Of a stretch of DNA of 24,898 bases, positions 24,303 to 24,898 are shown piece by piece. Origin of the DNA: PVC group bacterium (lineage in GTDB: Bacteria > Verrucomicrobiota > Kiritimatiellia > SS1-B-03-39 > UBA6053). Position 1 is the stretch's first letter; every line of letters begins with the position of its first letter. Below the pieces are notes generated by a model. It saw only the letters and a list, made by a program, of their open reading frames with translations. It was not told where the DNA came from and did not search any database. The stretch covers positions 1 through 24,898 of the forward strand of contig PXDP01000184.1 in the NCBI GenBank assembly GCA_003565035.1, in the 5' to 3' direction. The translations under genes were made by a program, and so were the position numbers.

Positions 24303-24898
24303 ATGCGTTCCGTCCCGCCATCCCCAAAACCGACCTCCGGCACATTCAAGGCCGCGTGCCGCGTGTATGTGGTGCAGTGGCTGCCGGTTTTGGCGGCGTT
24401 CGTGCTGGCACTGATGTGTTCCAGGCTGTTCACAGGGGGGGGGGCGGTCTTTGAAGAGGAAACCGTGCATCTTTTTCAGGCAAACACGCTGATGACCGGC
24501 ACCTTGCGCCAGCCGTATCCGGTGTTGGCTCCGTGGCTTTCGGATTCCGGGCTGATTCTTCACCGGGAGGCGGGCTGGTTTGCCCCGGTGCCCCCAGGGC
24601 ATGCCATTTGGCTGATTCCCGGCGTGTGGGCCGGCATCCCGGCGGTCATGAGCGCACTCGCGGCTGCGGGGACGGTGTTTCTCATGAGGCTGATCGGCCT
24701 CCGGCTCCGTTTTCCGCCGCTTCTGCTGCCGGTGCTGATGCTGGCGAGTCCGTTTTTTCTGTTTTTGCATGGCACCCTGTTACCGCAGACACTGGGCATG
24801 TTTCTGGCGACCCTGTTTCTGTGGGCGTATGTCCGGATGCTGCAGACCTCGGGGGCAGCGGCGGGGCTGGTCTGCGGATTGGCCTGGGGGCTGTTGTT
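24303..24898 (+). CDS. GT39-like membrane glycosyltransferase, 5' part only
   Basis: The frame is open from ATG 24303 to the window edge (198 codons), with no stop, so the 3' end is missing. A short basic N-terminus leads into a membrane helix (LPVLAAFVLALMCSRLF). Next comes a periplasmic-type loop with VFEEETVHLFQAN, which matches the acidic catalytic-loop motif of GT-C/PMT-like (ArnT-type) glycosyltransferases. Then follow GWFAPVPPGHAIWLIPGVW, a strong family signature, and several further helices (LLLPVLMLASPFFLFL, LGMFLATLFLWAYV). It would transfer a sugar from a lipid carrier on the periplasmic side of the inner membrane. GTG at 24294 is an alternative start. A run of ten G lies at about codon 45. 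Confidence 0.8.
   Translation, partial: MRSVPPSPKPTSGTFKAACRVYVVQWLPVLAAFVLALMCSRLFTGGGAVFEEETVHLFQANTLMTGTLRQPYPVLAPWLSDSGLILHREAGWFAPVPPGHAIWLIPGVWAGIPAVMSALAAAGTVFLMRLIGLRLRFPPLLLPVLMLASPFFLFLHGTLLPQTLGMFLATLFLWAYVRMLQTSGAAAGLVCGLAWGLL

Noticed and set aside
1..24898. tRNA, rRNA, CRISPR array, insertion sequence or prophage genes
   Set aside because: None was seen by eye on either strand; no regular spaced repeats or transposase-like proteins are present.

Overview
The window looks like chromosomal sequence from a GC-rich Gram-negative bacterium, probably of the Verrucomicrobiota/Kiritimatiellota/Lentisphaerota group. The evidence for this is indirect. The first 384 bases hold the short dispersed repeats (ACACGGATG-type, CAACATCCAATGTT-type and a GGGCGAAT hairpin) that I associate with those genomes. 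There is an exosortase fused to an EpsI domain, several lipoproteins and signal peptides imply an outer envelope, and housekeeping genes sit in tightly packed operons. No RNA gene, CRISPR array, transposase or phage gene was seen.

Layout from left to right. 1-384: noncoding, repeat-rich. 385-3230 (minus): hemB, dcd, a hotdog thioesterase and an SDR oxidoreductase, nearly all overlapping. 3391-5586 (plus): an extraordinarily acidic 149-residue protein, an exported coiled-coil protein and a glutaminyl cyclase lipoprotein. 5590-13138 (minus): a membrane TPR protein, exosortase-EpsI, Uup-type ABC-F ATPase, a Na+/Ca2+-type exchanger and a VC0807-like membrane protein. 13317-15038 (plus): a beta-glucuronidase. 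14983-16152 (minus): an AI-2E family permease. 16261-18281 (plus): thyA, folA and a ferredoxin-reductase-like flavoprotein. 18263-24201 (minus): a five-gene operon of MBL-fold hydrolase, a second AI-2E family permease, a pseudoprotease lipoprotein, an HtrA-type protease with a C-terminal DJ-1/PfpI-like domain, and a second ferredoxin-reductase-like flavoprotein. 24303-24898 (plus): the start of a GT39-like membrane glycosyltransferase that runs off the window.

The most interesting part is the 18.3-24.2 kb operon. Every junction is a 4-base start/stop overlap. The upstream protease-like gene has lost all three catalytic residues. Its partner keeps the triad but carries a DJ-1/PfpI-like domain with no nucleophilic cysteine. 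The pseudoprotease has no ATG, GTG or TTG start that would include its lipoprotein signal. A CTG lying in the same 4-base overlap geometry, six bases after a consensus AGGAGG, is the likely start. I read this as a candidate envelope quality-control or redox-linked module built on a protease/pseudoprotease pair; that function is inference.

Other themes: thyA, folA and dcd all serve thymidylate and one-carbon metabolism. The exosortase and its TPR partner point to protein sorting or exopolysaccharide export at the envelope. All three convergent gene pairs abut or overlap (3-base gap, 56-base overlap, 19-base overlap), leaving no room for intrinsic terminators between them.
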